This document shows, one piece after another, positions 24,310 through 33,769 of a stretch of 64,000 nucleotides of DNA; the first letter of the stretch is position 1; each line of letters starts with the position of its first letter. The translations under genes and the position numbers were made by a program. This DNA is from Pelagibius sp037652055 (lineage in GTDB: Bacteria; Pseudomonadota; Alphaproteobacteria; Kiloniellales; Kiloniellaceae): positions 806,001 through 870,000 of the forward strand of contig NZ_JBBKAH010000002.1 of the NCBI RefSeq assembly GCF_037652055.1, read 5' to 3'. The notes beneath the pieces are model-generated. The model was not told the DNA's origin and ran no database searches. It worked only from the letters and a program-made list of their open reading frames with translations.

Positions 24310-25649
24310 AGGGCCTCGCCCTTTACGAGGCGCGGCAGGTCGCCGACCAGCCCCATGGCGTGGCGCATGAAAAAGCGCTTCAGTGGCGGCATGCGGTTCA
24401 CCGCGGCGAGGCCGAGGTCGCGCAGCAGGCGCACCGGCGGCAGGTCGTTGGAAAACAGGCGGTTCAAGGAATCGGTAGCGGCAATCAGCGCCATGGTGTC
24501 GAGCCGCCGCCAGCGCTGATAGCGTTCCAACACCGTCGCGCTGCCGATGTCGAGGCCGAGGCGCCGCGCATCGACGATGCACTCGGCGAGCGCGGCGACA
24601 TCGCGCAGGCCGAGGTTGAGGCCTTGGCCGGCGATGGGATGGATGCCGTGCGCCGCGTCGCCGATCAAGGCGAGGCGCGTGTCGATGTAGCGTTCGGCGT
24701 GCAGCAGGGTCAGCGGATAGCTCCAGCGCCGTCCGCCCCACAGCGAAAGCTGCCCCAAGGAGTTGCCGAAGCGGCGCTGAAGTTCCAGCGCGAAGGCGTC
24801 CTCGTCCAGCGCCATCATCGCGGCGATCAGGCCGCGCTTTTCCGTCCACACCAGCGAGGAGCGGTGCACCACCTTGCCCGCGTCGTCCTTGGCGTCTGTC
24901 ATCGGCAGCAGGGCGAAGGGTCCCGACGGCAGGAAGTGTTCGTGCGCCACGCCGTCGTGCGGCAGCTCGTGCGCCACGGTGGCGACGATGGCGGTCTGGC
25001 CGTAGTCGATTTCCATGATCCTGATGCCGGCGGCTTCGCGTGTCGCCGAGCGGCGCCCATCGGCGGCGACGACCAGGCGGGCGCGGATGGTGCTGCCGTC
25101 GGACAGCCGCGCGGTGACGCCGCCGGGCCGCCGCTGCAATTCGGCGATGTCGGCCGGCGCGCGCAAATCGAGCTTGGCGGGATCGATGGCCGTCACCGCG
25201 CGGGCGCGGTCGAGGCTGGCGCGCTTGATCGCCGTGTTCTCCACGATGTAGCCCAAAGGCCGATGGTGCGGCCGCGCGTCGTCTTCCTCCGCCACCTCCG
25301 CGGACGCGAAGTGCAGGTGCAGCGCCGAACTGCCGCCCGGGCGACGGGGCCGCAAACCGCTTGGATAGGGCAGCCCGTCGGAGATGCGAATGTCGATGAT
25401 CGGCGCGGCCGCCGGCGCCATGCCGTCCCACAGACCGAGTACGGCCAGCGCCTGCTGAGAGCCGCGGGCGATCGCGGAGGAGCGGCCGTCGTTGGCTTCG
25501 TCGCGCTGCTGCGCCGGATCGAGGCGGTCGACCACCACCACCTCGACGCCGGCCTCGGCCAGGGCAATGGCGAAGGCGAGGCCTACCATGCCGCCGCCGG
25601 CGACCAGCACCTCTGCGTCCCGGTCCCGCCCAGCATCTCTTGCGGCCAT
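24306..25649 (-). CDS. UbiH/UbiF/COQ6-family FAD-dependent hydroxylase
   Basis: 447 residues. N-terminal FAD-binding motif (VLVAGGGMVGLAFAIALAEA) about residues 14-33, the family motif VVAADGRRSATREAAGI near 190, and the second FAD motif LALIGDAAHGIHPIAGQGLN near 340. These are hallmarks of flavin monooxygenases that hydroxylate the ubiquinone ring. Which ring position is targeted cannot be decided from one paralogue. An unusual stretch of about 40 residues (PYPSGLRPRRPGGSSALHLH...HHRPLG) near 100-135 is typical of the alphaproteobacterial branch. Monocistronic. Confidence 0.9.
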   Translation of the reverse strand: MAARDAGRDRDAEVLVAGGGMVGLAFAIALAEAGVEVVVVDRLDPAQQRDEANDGRSSAIARGSQQALAVLGLWDGMAPAAAPIIDIRISDGLPYPSGLRPRRPGGSSALHLHFASAEVAEEDDARPHHRPLGYIVENTAIKRASLDRARAVTAIDPAKLDLRAPADIAELQRRPGGVTARLSDGSTIRARLVVAADGRRSATREAAGIRIMEIDYGQTAIVATVAHELPHDGVAHEHFLPSGPFALLPMTDAKDDAGKVVHRSSLVWTEKRGLIAAMMALDEDAFALELQRRFGNSLGQLSLWGGRRWSYPLTLLHAERYIDTRLALIGDAAHGIHPIAGQGLNLGLRDVAALAECIVDARRLGLDIGSATVLERYQRWRRLDTMALIAATDSLNRLFSNDLPPVRLLRDLGLAAVNRMPPLKRFFMRHAMGLVGDLPRLVKGEAL

Positions 25650-26066
25650 GCCGTCCTCCTAAAGCCCTGAGAAGTCTCGCGTAGCGCCAGGATTAACACC
25701 GCCGGCCCGCTTGTCCAGCCGCGGCTTGTCGCAGACGCCATGCCGCCGCCACCCGTTCGACCAGACCGCGTGCCGCACTGCACAAATTTTGACCTTCTGT
25801 TAAGCTTTGCCCAAAAAATAGGCGCGTGCGAACGATCAGGTTTCGGGCAGGTGAAGCGGCGCGTCTACCCCCAAATGGCGGATTCCGGTCATTTTCATGC
25901 AAGCGATGCGGATTGGCACGCTTCTTGACTCTAGGAGGCCAGGAGCCGGCGTCCGCTGGGGCGGCGGCCGAGGTTCGGACTTCAGGTCCGGCAGGTGGTT
26001 CAACTGCACCGGGGGGCCGCTTCGCCAAGCGATACCGGTGCGATGAGGAAGAGGGGAAACCGGCGC
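25650..26066. other. 417-bp gap ahead of glnK with a sigma-54-like site
   Basis: No convincing gene. At 25913-25928 TTGGCACG-CTTC-TTGA resembles the sigma-54 promoter (TTGGCACG-N4-TTGC), with the -24 GG intact but the -12 GC read as GA. It lies about 140 bp upstream of glnK, a gene often controlled by NtrC and sigma-54. An AT-rich stretch at 25785-25822 could hold activator sites. No clear NtrC box was found. Confidence 0.35.
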
Positions 26067-26405
26067 ATGAAGATGGTTATGGCCATCATCAAGCCGTTCA
26101 AGCTGGATGATGTGAGAGAAGCACTCACGGGTATTGGGATCGAGGGCCTGACGGTCAGCGAAGTGAAAGGGTATGGCCGGCAGAAGGGCCAGACCGAGAT
26201 CTACCGCGGGGCGGAATACTCGGTGAACTTTCTTCCCAAGGTGAAAATCGAAGTCGCGGTGACCGACGATGCCGTCGGCCAGGTGGTCGAGACCATCCAG
26301 AATTCGGCCAACACCGGCCGGATCGGCGACGGGAAAATCTTTGTGCTCGATGTCGGTCACGCCGTGCGCATCCGCACCGGCGAGACCAACGCCGAGGCTC
26401 TGTGA
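26067..26405 (+). CDS. glnK: PII nitrogen regulatory protein GlnK
   Basis: 112 residues from the ATG at 26067. The PII T-loop with uridylylation tyrosine Y51 is intact (GRQKGQTEIYRGAEYSVNFL), as are TGRIGDGKIFV and the C-terminal VRIRTGETNAEAL. The protein senses ATP/ADP and 2-oxoglutarate and, when not uridylylated, blocks the ammonium channel encoded 17 bp downstream. It is named GlnK rather than GlnB because of the neighbouring amtB. A longer N-terminal frame is present but lacks family similarity. Confidence 0.96.
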   Translation: MKMVMAIIKPFKLDDVREALTGIGIEGLTVSEVKGYGRQKGQTEIYRGAEYSVNFLPKVKIEVAVTDDAVGQVVETIQNSANTGRIGDGKIFVLDVGHAVRIRTGETNAEAL

Positions 26406-26422
26406 GAGGGGATCTAGGGAAA

Positions 26423-27790
26423 ATGAGAGTTATGGGCACTTCAATCGGTCACAAGCTGGGGCTGGGCAGCCTCGCGCTCGTGACCGTGGCTCTGGCCAGC
26501 GCGCCGGCCCGCGCGGAGGTTTCCGCCGAGACGGCCTTCGTCTTCAACACCTTTTCGTTCCTGGTGAGCGGCTTCCTCGTCATGTGGATGGCCGCCGGTT
26601 TCGCCATGCTGGAAGCCGGCCTGGTGCGCACCAAGAACACCGCGACGATCTGCCTGAAGAACATCGCGCTCTACGCCATCGCCGGCATCCTTTACTACAT
26701 CATCGGCTACAACCTGATGTACGTCGACGTCGGCAGCTACTACGGCTCGTTCAGCTTCCTCTACAACACCAGCGACGCCGAACTCGCGCTGATCAACGCT
26801 GACGAGGCAACACCGGAGCTGATCGCCGCCGTGGTCGACAACGGCTACTCGGTGATGTCCGACTGGTTCTTCCAGATGGTCTTCGTGGCGACCGCCGCCT
26901 CGATCGTCTCGGGCACCCTGGCCGAGCGCATCAAGTTCTGGCCGTTCATGATCTTCGTGGTCATCCTCACCGGCTTCCTCTACCCGATCCAGGGTTCCTG
27001 GACCTGGGGCGGCGGCTGGCTGAGCGAGGCCGGCTTCTCCGACTTCGCCGGCTCGACCATCGTCCACTCCGTGGGCGGCTGGGCAGCGCTGACGGGTGCC
27101 ATCATCCTGGGCCCGCGCAAAGGCAAGTTCGGCCCGGGCGGCGCGGTGCACCCGATGCCGGGCGCCAACCTGCCGCTGGCCACACTGGGCACGCTGATCC
27201 TGTGGCTCGGCTGGTTCGGCTTCAACGGCGGCTCGCAGCTGGCGTTGGGTTCGGCCCTCGACGCCGCGGCCATCGCCATCGTCTACGTGAACACCAACCT
27301 GGCGGCCTGCGCCGGCGTGGTGGTCGCCATGATCCTCACGCAGATCCTCTACAAGAAGATCGATCTGACCATGGCGCTGAACGGGGCGATCGCCGGCCTG
27401 GTGTCGATCACCGCCGGCCCGGACCTGCAGAACCACTTCCTGGCGCTGATCGTCGGCGGTATCGGCGGCGCGCTGGTCGTCTTCGCGGTGCCACTGATCG
27501 ACAAGCTGAAGGTCGACGATGTCGTCGGTGCCATCTCCGCCCACCTGGTGGCCGGCATCTGGGGCACCCTGGCGGTCGGCATCTTCGGCGGCGGCAGCTT
27601 GGTCGCACAGATCACGGGCATCATAGCGATCGGCGTGTTCATGATCGTGACCAGCGCCATCGTCTGGCTGGTCATGAAGTACACCATCGGTCTTCGGGTT
27701 GATGAGGAAGCCGAGGAGATGGGTCTCGACAAGGCGGAACTGGGGATGGAAGCCTATCCCGAGTTCGGCCACGGCTCGCAGTCTCTCTGA
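26423..27790 (+). CDS. amtB: Ammonium transporter AmtB
   Basis: 455 residues from the ATG at 26423, preceded by TAGGGA. A signal peptide (about 1-31, ending near PARA/EVS) is followed by eleven membrane helices. The twin histidines of the conduction pore are in GSTIVHSVGGW and GAISAHLVAGIWG. The C-terminal cytosolic tail (GLRVDEEAEEMGLDKAELGM) is the GlnK-docking region. It conducts ammonia/ammonium into the cell and is blocked by GlnK. Co-transcribed with glnK and followed by a strong terminator. Confidence 0.96.
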   Translation: MRVMGTSIGHKLGLGSLALVTVALASAPARAEVSAETAFVFNTFSFLVSGFLVMWMAAGFAMLEAGLVRTKNTATICLKNIALYAIAGILYYIIGYNLMYVDVGSYYGSFSFLYNTSDAELALINADEATPELIAAVVDNGYSVMSDWFFQMVFVATAASIVSGTLAERIKFWPFMIFVVILTGFLYPIQGSWTWGGGWLSEAGFSDFAGSTIVHSVGGWAALTGAIILGPRKGKFGPGGAVHPMPGANLPLATLGTLILWLGWFGFNGGSQLALGSALDAAAIAIVYVNTNLAACAGVVVAMILTQILYKKIDLTMALNGAIAGLVSITAGPDLQNHFLALIVGGIGGALVVFAVPLIDKLKVDDVVGAISAHLVAGIWGTLAVGIFGGGSLVAQITGIIAIGVFMIVTSAIVWLVMKYTIGLRVDEEAEEMGLDKAELGMEAYPEFGHGSQSL

Positions 27791-27869
27791 GGAGCCTCTC
27801 TGATCGGGTTTCTCTGAAACCCGCCTGATAATCGAGCCCTTCCAGGACGCGATTATCCTCTGCCAAACT

Positions 27870-27905
27870 GGGCCTGGGAGCCTTCGCTCCCAGGCCCCTT
27901 TTTTT
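27870..27905 (+). terminator. Rho-independent terminator of glnK-amtB
   Basis: GGGCCTGGGAG (27870-27880), loop CCTTCG, CTCCCAGGCCC (27887-27897), then CTTTTTTT: a perfect 11-bp GC-rich stem and a T-run, 80 bp after amtB. Confidence 0.92.
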
Positions 27906-28070
27906 GCCTTAATTCAGGCCTAGGGTCGCTGACGCCTGAGCCTTATACAGACCTGGGGACGACCCTGGGCAAGGCTTGTCGCGCCCGGGGAGGGCGGGCT
28001 AGAATCCCCTGGATTCGTTTGCGCTTCGTACCGCCCCCTGCGACAACAGGCGCCCCCCGCCGATGCGGGG

Positions 28071-29354
28071 ATGACCACGGACCACCAACGGAACCGACGC
28101 GCTTTGCCCAACCGCCGCAGCTTTCAGAGCTTCCATCCCTTTGCCCGGCTGGGCCGGCTGCTGGATGCCCATCCCCCCGGCGCCGAGCCGATCCTGCTGT
28201 CGATCGGCGAACCAAAGAACCAGCCGCCCGCCTTTGTCGCCGAGGAGATCGCCAAGGCCGCCGCGACCTGGTCGAGCTATCCGCCGCCGCGCGGAACCGA
28301 AGCCTACCGCGGCGCCTGCGCCGACTGGCTGACCGGGCGCTACGCGTTGCCGGCCGGGATGATCGATCAGGCCAAGCACATCCTCCCGCTGCCCGGTAGC
28401 CGCGAGGGCCTGTTCTTCGCCGTGGTCGCGGCGGTGCAAGACTACCAGCTGAAGCACGGCAACGCCGCGGAACCCCCAGTGGTATTGCTGCCCAACCCGT
28501 TCTATCACGTCTACGCCGGGTCGGCCCTGGCCGTCGGAGCCGAGCCGGTCTTCGTGCCGGCGACCGCGGCAAGCGGCTTCATGCCCGACTACGCCGCGCT
28601 CGATGCGGCGCTGCTGAAGCGCGCCGCCTTCTGCTTCCTCAATTCGCCGGCCAATCCGCAGGGCGCCGCTGCCGGGCGCGATTATCTGGCACGCCTCATT
28701 GATCTCGCCCGCCGTCATGACTTCGTCGTCGGCTTTGACGAGTGCTATTCGGAGATCTATGCCGAGACGCCGCCAGCGGGCGCCCTCGAGGCGGCCATCG
28801 ACCTCGGCGGATCGCTCGATCACCTGCTGGTGTTCCACTCGCTGTCCAAGCGTTCCTCGGCGCCGGGTCTGCGCTGCGGCTTTGCCGCCGGCGACGCGGC
28901 GTTGATCGACAGCCTGGATGTCGCCCTGCGCGTCGGTGGCGCCGGCGTGTCGCATCCGATTCTCGCGGCCGGCGCGCGGCTGTGGCGCGACGAGGCGCAC
29001 GTCGAGGCCAACCGTGACTACTACCGCCAGAACTTCGCGCTGGCCCAACGCATCCTTGGAAACCGCTTCGGCTTTCGCCAGCCCGCCGGCGGCTTTTTCC
29101 TGTGGCTCGATGTCGGCGACGGCGAGGCCGCGGCGCTGAAGCTGTGGCGCGAAGCCGGCGTGCGCGTGCTGCCCGGCGGCTACATGGCCGAGCCTGGCCC
29201 CGACGGCGTCAATCCCGGCGCGCGCTACATCCGCGTCGCGTTGGTCTACGATGCCGCCTCCACGGAAGAAGGCCTCAACCGCATCGTCCAGACGCTCGGC
29301 GACTGGGTCGGCGCGCGCGATGCCGAGCAGCCGCTCGCCGCGGCGGAAGGCTGA
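28071..29354 (+). CDS. dapC: DapC-like aminotransferase (class I/II, PLP)
   Basis: 427 residues. Fold-type I aminotransferase with the PLP lysine K260 in HSLSKRSSAPGLRCGF, the NPFYHVY and SPANPQGAA segments that hold the cofactor, and DECYSEIY. The sequence is of the alphaproteobacterial succinyldiaminopimelate aminotransferase type, acting in lysine and peptidoglycan precursor synthesis. No other dap gene is visible nearby, so the substrate rests on similarity alone. The ATG at 28071 is used; its Shine-Dalgarno is poor and a start near residue 13 is also possible. Three bases separate it from ftsK, so they are probably co-transcribed. Confidence 0.75.
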   Translation: MTTDHQRNRRALPNRRSFQSFHPFARLGRLLDAHPPGAEPILLSIGEPKNQPPAFVAEEIAKAAATWSSYPPPRGTEAYRGACADWLTGRYALPAGMIDQAKHILPLPGSREGLFFAVVAAVQDYQLKHGNAAEPPVVLLPNPFYHVYAGSALAVGAEPVFVPATAASGFMPDYAALDAALLKRAAFCFLNSPANPQGAAAGRDYLARLIDLARRHDFVVGFDECYSEIYAETPPAGALEAAIDLGGSLDHLLVFHSLSKRSSAPGLRCGFAAGDAALIDSLDVALRVGGAGVSHPILAAGARLWRDEAHVEANRDYYRQNFALAQRILGNRFGFRQPAGGFFLWLDVGDGEAAALKLWREAGVRVLPGGYMAEPGPDGVNPGARYIRVALVYDAASTEEGLNRIVQTLGDWVGARDAEQPLAAAEG

Positions 29355-29357
29355 GCG

Positions 29358-31766
29358 ATGGCGGTACGCGGCAACAGCTCGGCGAGCGACGGACGCACCA
29401 CCCTGCTGCCCAGCGGCACGCACGAGTTCTTCAAGAAGCGGGGCATCGAACTGGCCGGCTTCGTGCTCGCCGTCGCCGCCTTCGCGCTGCTGATCGCCTG
29501 CCTCACCTATCATCCGCAGGATCCGTCGTGGAACGATTCCACCGGCGGGCCGGTGGGCAATCCGCTGGGACGCTTCGGCTCTTACAGCGCCGATGTGATG
29601 ATGCAATCGCTCGGCATGGCCGCGCTTCTGGCGCCGCTGGTGATCTTCGCCTGGGGCTGGCGCCTGTTGCGCGAGCGCGAGATGCCGACCCGCTGGTGGT
29701 GGCGCCTCGCCGCGTTCCCCGCCGGCCTCATCCTGCTGGCCATGGCGCTGGAATCGCTGCCGCGCCCGTCGACCTGGCCGCTCGACAACAAGCTGGGCGG
29801 CTTCGTCGGCGACCTGGTGCTGTATAACCTGGGCGATTTCCTAGGCCTGCCGGCTTGGCTGCTGGCGCTGATCGCCTTTCCGCTGGGTCTTGCCGCGCTG
29901 TTCTTCGCGCTTGGTCTGACTGCCGACGAATGGCGCGTGCTGCGCGGCGGCGCCGCCTGGATGTTCGGCGGTGCGCGCCGTGGCATCGCCAGCGCCCTCG
30001 AGCGGCGCAACGCGGTGGAGCCCGGCGAGGCCCGCGCCGCCGCGCGCCGCGAGCGCCAGCGATTGGAGCCGGTGCTCGACATCGATGACGAAGACGAAGA
30101 CGACCTGCCTGTTGCGGTGGGACCGCGCGCCGCCCGCGCGCCGGCCGATGACGAAGACGACGTCGACCTGGTGGCGACGCCGCGGCGGCCCAGCAAGCCG
30201 GGCAAGCGCGCCCGCGCCGCCCAGCAAGGGCGCTTCGACCTCGGCTCGACCGGTGCCTACGAGACGCCGGCGCTCACCCTGCTGAACCTGCCGAAGGACG
30301 CCGGGCGCAACGACGGCCTGAACCGCGATGCCCTGGAGAAGAACGCGCGCATCCTGGAGAGCGTGCTGGAAGACTTCGGCGTGCGGGGCGAGATCGTCAA
30401 GGTGCGCCCCGGTCCGGTGGTGACGCGCTATGATCTGGAGCCGGCGCCGGGCACCAAGACCAGCCGCGTCGTCGGCCTGGCCGACGACATCGCCCGCTCG
30501 ATGAGCGCCGTTTCGGTGCGCGTCGCGGTGGTGCCAGGCGACAGTGTCATCGGCATCGAACTGCCCAACGCCAAGCGTGAGACGGTTTACCTGCGCGAGC
30601 TGCTGGCCTCGGAAGACTATGAGAAGAACGGCGGCAAGCTGCCGCTGGTGCTGGGCAAGGACATCGGCGGCAATCCGTCGCTGGTCGACCTGTCACGCAT
30701 GCCGCACCTGCTGGTCGCTGGTACCACCGGTTCGGGCAAATCGGTGGCGATCAATGCGATGATCCTGTCGCTGCTGTTCCGCCTTGGCCCCGACCAGTGC
30801 AAGTTCATCATGGTCGACCCGAAGATGCTGGAGCTGTCCGTCTACGACGGCATTCCGCATCTGTTGGCGCCGGTGGTCACCGAGTCGAAAAAGGCGGTGG
30901 TCGCCCTGAAGTGGACGGTGCGCGAGATGGAGGAGCGCTATCGCGCCATGTCGCGTCTGGGCGTACGCAATCTGGAAGGCTACAACGCGCGCGTCGAAGA
31001 GGCGCGGCGCAAAGGCGAGGTGTTGACCCGCAAGGTGCAGACCGGCTTCGATCCGGAGACCGGTCAACCGATTCACGAGGAAGAGCCCTTCGACCTCGAC
31101 CCGCTGCCGCTGATCGTCGTCGTGGTTGACGAACTGGCCGACCTGATGCTGGTCGCCGGCAAGGACGTCGAAGCGGCGATCCAGCGCCTGGCGCAGATGG
31201 CACGCGCCGCCGGAATTCACCTGATCGTCGCCACCCAGCGCCCCTCGGTCGACGTCATCACCGGTACCATCAAGGCGAACTTCCCGACGCGTATTTCGTT
31301 TCACGTCACCTCGAAGATCGACAGCCGAACCATCCTGGGCGAGCAGGGCGCCGAGCAGTTGCTGGGTCAGGGCGACATGCTCTACATGGCCCAGGGCGGG
31401 CGCATCCAGCGCGTGCACGGCCCGCTGGTCACCGACCAGGAAGTGGAAGACATCGTTGCCTTCTTGAAAAAGCAGGGTGACCCTTCCTACATCGATGCCA
31501 TCACCGACGACGGCGAAATGGATTTTGACGGGGCCGGCGGCGGTGGCATGGGCGGCGAAGGCAGCGGCGACGAGCTCTACGACCGTGCGGTGGCTGTGGT
31601 TCTGCAGCACCGCAAGGCCTCCACCAGCTTCGTCCAGCGCCACCTGCAGATCGGCTATAACCGCGCCGCCAGGATCATCGAGCGCATGGAGGAAGAAGGA
31701 TTGATCACGGCCGCGAACCACGTGGGCAAGCGCGAAGTGCTGCCGCCGGGCGGCGGCGACATATGA
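29358..31766 (+). CDS. ftsK: DNA translocase FtsK
   Basis: 802 residues. About four N-terminal membrane helices (30-195) are followed by a charged, low-complexity linker (approximately 220-300, with runs such as DIDDEDEDDLP). The motor domain follows, with Walker A at 455-462 (GTTGSGKS) and Walker B in LPLIVVVVDELADLM. The C-terminal gamma winged-helix domain (about 735-800: ELYDRAVAVVLQHRKASTSF) recognises the KOPS polarity sequences. FtsK pumps the chromosome at the division septum and activates XerCD at dif. It overlaps lolA by 4 bp. Confidence 0.97.
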   Translation: MAVRGNSSASDGRTTLLPSGTHEFFKKRGIELAGFVLAVAAFALLIACLTYHPQDPSWNDSTGGPVGNPLGRFGSYSADVMMQSLGMAALLAPLVIFAWGWRLLREREMPTRWWWRLAAFPAGLILLAMALESLPRPSTWPLDNKLGGFVGDLVLYNLGDFLGLPAWLLALIAFPLGLAALFFALGLTADEWRVLRGGAAWMFGGARRGIASALERRNAVEPGEARAAARRERQRLEPVLDIDDEDEDDLPVAVGPRAARAPADDEDDVDLVATPRRPSKPGKRARAAQQGRFDLGSTGAYETPALTLLNLPKDAGRNDGLNRDALEKNARILESVLEDFGVRGEIVKVRPGPVVTRYDLEPAPGTKTSRVVGLADDIARSMSAVSVRVAVVPGDSVIGIELPNAKRETVYLRELLASEDYEKNGGKLPLVLGKDIGGNPSLVDLSRMPHLLVAGTTGSGKSVAINAMILSLLFRLGPDQCKFIMVDPKMLELSVYDGIPHLLAPVVTESKKAVVALKWTVREMEERYRAMSRLGVRNLEGYNARVEEARRKGEVLTRKVQTGFDPETGQPIHEEEPFDLDPLPLIVVVVDELADLMLVAGKDVEAAIQRLAQMARAAGIHLIVATQRPSVDVITGTIKANFPTRISFHVTSKIDSRTILGEQGAEQLLGQGDMLYMAQGGRIQRVHGPLVTDQEVEDIVAFLKKQGDPSYIDAITDDGEMDFDGAGGGGMGGEGSGDELYDRAVAVVLQHRKASTSFVQRHLQIGYNRAARIIERMEEEGLITAANHVGKREVLPPGGGDI

Positions 31767-32437
31767 AGCGGCCGTACGATCAACTGCGGCGGCGCCTGCT
31801 GGGCACGCTGACCGGTATGTTCTGCATGATGGCGGCGCCGGCGCTGAGCGCGGAGCCGGTTCAGCTTGCCGCCCTGTCGCCCGACGAGGTGGCGACAGTC
31901 ACGCGCGTCGAGCGCTACCTGAACGATATCAAGACCATGCAGGCGCGCTTCGTCCAGGTGTCGTCGAATGGTGCTTATGCGGAAGGCGAGCTGTACCTCG
32001 ACCGGCCGGGACATCTGCGCTTCGACTACGACCCGCCGAGCCCGGTGCTGATCATCGCCAACGGACTGTCGCTGCTGTACTACGACGAGGAGTTGAAGGA
32101 AGCGACCTTCCTGCCGCTGTGGGAGACGCCGCTGTGGTTCCTGATCCGCGAGGAAGTGCGCCTGGACGACAATGTCGACATCGTCGGCATCGAAGAGGCG
32201 CTGGGCACCCTGCGCGTCACCCTGCGCGATCCTGAATCCCCGGACGGCGGCGAGGTGACGCTGATCTTCAGTGACGAGCCGCTGACCTTGAAAAAGTGGG
32301 AGCTGACCGATCCTCAGGGCATTGAGACCCAAGTGTCGCTGGTGAATCCGGTTTATGGCGTAGAGGTGGACGAGGACCTCTTCAAGTACGGTGACCTGGA
32401 GGTCTGGCGCGGCGGCAGCAACAACCCCGACCGCTGA
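31763..32437 (+). CDS. lolA: Outer-membrane lipoprotein carrier LolA
   Basis: 224 residues with a signal peptide (MKRPYDQLRRRLLGTLTGMF..APALSA). The mature protein matches the LolA fold: VERYLNDIKTMQARFVQVSS, then AEGELYLDRPGHLRFDYDPP and YDEELKEATFLPL. LolA ferries lipoproteins from LolCDE across the periplasm to the outer membrane. Translation is coupled to ftsK through an ATGA overlap, which is the usual alphaproteobacterial and gammaproteobacterial neighbourhood. Confidence 0.95.
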   Translation: MKRPYDQLRRRLLGTLTGMFCMMAAPALSAEPVQLAALSPDEVATVTRVERYLNDIKTMQARFVQVSSNGAYAEGELYLDRPGHLRFDYDPPSPVLIIANGLSLLYYDEELKEATFLPLWETPLWFLIREEVRLDDNVDIVGIEEALGTLRVTLRDPESPDGGEVTLIFSDEPLTLKKWELTDPQGIETQVSLVNPVYGVEVDEDLFKYGDLEVWRGGSNNPDR

Positions 32438-32529
32438 CCCGGCGCGGCGGCGCGGCTGCGGGACGGCGCAACCCAGCCCCGCTTCGCGGGCGCTTGTCAG
32501 CTTCGCGCGGCGGCGTTACCTAGAAGATC

Positions 32530-33348
32530 ATGACGAAAAGCACACCCCTGCCGCTGGTCGGCGTCCCTGCCTGCGTACGCGATGTCGACGGCCAGCCGTT
32601 CCACACGGTCGGCGATAAGTATGTGCGGGCCCTGGCGATCTCCGCCGGCGTGGCGCCGCTGATGATCCCTTCGTTGGGCGAGGACCTGGTCGACCTGCGC
32701 CGCCTGGTGCGTGGCCTGGATGGCCTGATGATGACCGGCAGCCCCTCCAACGTGCACCCCAGCCACTATGGCCAGGTTGAAAGCGCAGAGGCCGAGCCTT
32801 TCGACCCCGCGCGCGACGCCACCAGCCTGGCATTGATCCGCCTGGCGCTGGAAGAAGGGGTGCCGCTGCTGGCAATCTGCCGCGGCTACCAGGAACTGAA
32901 CGTCGCCCTGGGGGGCAGCCTTCACATCCGCGTCCACGAGTTGCCCGGGCGCATGGACCACCGACGCCCGCAGCATCCCGAGTTGGACGTCCAGTACGGA
33001 CCGGCCCACCCGGTAAAGCTGCGTTCCGGCGGCCCCTTGGCCAGGCTGGCGGCGGCCGCGAAGATCGAGGGCGACCTCATGGTCAACTCGTTGCATTGGC
33101 AGGGCCTGGACCGTATCGCCAAGGGCCTGACCGTCGAAGCCGAAGCCGAGGACGGAACGCCGGAGGCGGTCAGTGTCACCGGCGCCAGAGCCTTTGCCCT
33201 CGGCGTCCAGTGGCACCCGGAGTACAAGGCTTGGGAAAGCCCCTTCTCACGCCAACTGTTCGAGGCCTTCGGCCAGGCCGCCCGCGCGCGTGCGGCCGGC
33301 CGCCCTGCCGATGACGTATTTCCTCTCGCGGCGCTGGGTCAGGCCTGA
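32530..33348 (+). CDS. Gamma-glutamyl-gamma-aminobutyrate hydrolase-like class I amidotransferase
   Basis: 272 residues. Peptidase C26/PuuD family with the catalytic cysteine C117 (LLAICRGYQELNVALGG), histidine H229 and glutamate E231 (GVQWHPEYK). LMMTGSPSNVHPSHYG is the oxyanion-region signature. PuuD releases GABA from gamma-glutamyl-GABA in putrescine degradation. There are no other puu genes here, so the substrate is inferred only from family. It is a stand-alone cytosolic enzyme 92 bp after lolA. Confidence 0.88.
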   Translation: MTKSTPLPLVGVPACVRDVDGQPFHTVGDKYVRALAISAGVAPLMIPSLGEDLVDLRRLVRGLDGLMMTGSPSNVHPSHYGQVESAEAEPFDPARDATSLALIRLALEEGVPLLAICRGYQELNVALGGSLHIRVHELPGRMDHRRPQHPELDVQYGPAHPVKLRSGGPLARLAAAAKIEGDLMVNSLHWQGLDRIAKGLTVEAEAEDGTPEAVSVTGARAFALGVQWHPEYKAWESPFSRQLFEAFGQAARARAAGRPADDVFPLAALGQA

Positions 33349-33769
33349 TCGGGCCGGCGAATCCGGCGAAAAGCCACCACGAAGCCGGCGCTTTCCCGCG
33401 AAATCCCGCCCTACCGTTGGCGTTTGCCGGAATCCTCAAAATCGTCTCAAGCGGCCCTGTTCAACGATTGTAAAGCCGCCAAGAGATCCTAAATTAGGCA
33501 TTAACAGCCGGCGCCGCAAAGACGCCGGCCCTAGCGGAAGGATGCATTCCCCTGCCTTCCTTTCGCTTCTCCGCGGAGAAAAGGAGCGCCCGGATCCCCC
33601 CCGACCGGGCGTTCCCCTTTTCTGGCCTCCGCTTGCCGCCGCCCCCTTCAAAGATCCCGCCGAAGCCGTTAATTTGCGGCCGGTCGGTTGTATCATTCCA
33701 CAGCTGGAATGAATTAATCGGCTTTGTTCCGTTTGCGGAACATCTCGGATTTCGCCATTCGGAGCCTCC
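33349..33769. other. 421-bp non-coding gap rich in inverted repeats
   Basis: No gene is supported. Several inverted repeats occur: GCCGGCG/CGCCGGC (33507-33529), CGCCCGG/CCGGGCG (33587-33611, followed by a weak T-rich run, perhaps the terminator of the upstream gene), CATTCCA/TGGAATG (33694-33711) and GTTCCG-TTTG-CGGAAC (33726-33741). The last two lie 30-75 bp before xthA and look like operator sites. Confidence 0.4.

Noticed and set aside
22921..25431. 836-codon open frame on the minus strand
   Set aside because: It runs antisense to dddP and out of frame through the UbiH-type gene; its translation is Arg/Gly/Ala-rich without domains, a product of GC-rich third positions.
33726..33741. LexA box ahead of xthA
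   Set aside because: The dyad is GTTCCG-TTTG-CGGAAC, not the direct GTTC-N7-GTTC repeat used by alphaproteobacterial LexA.
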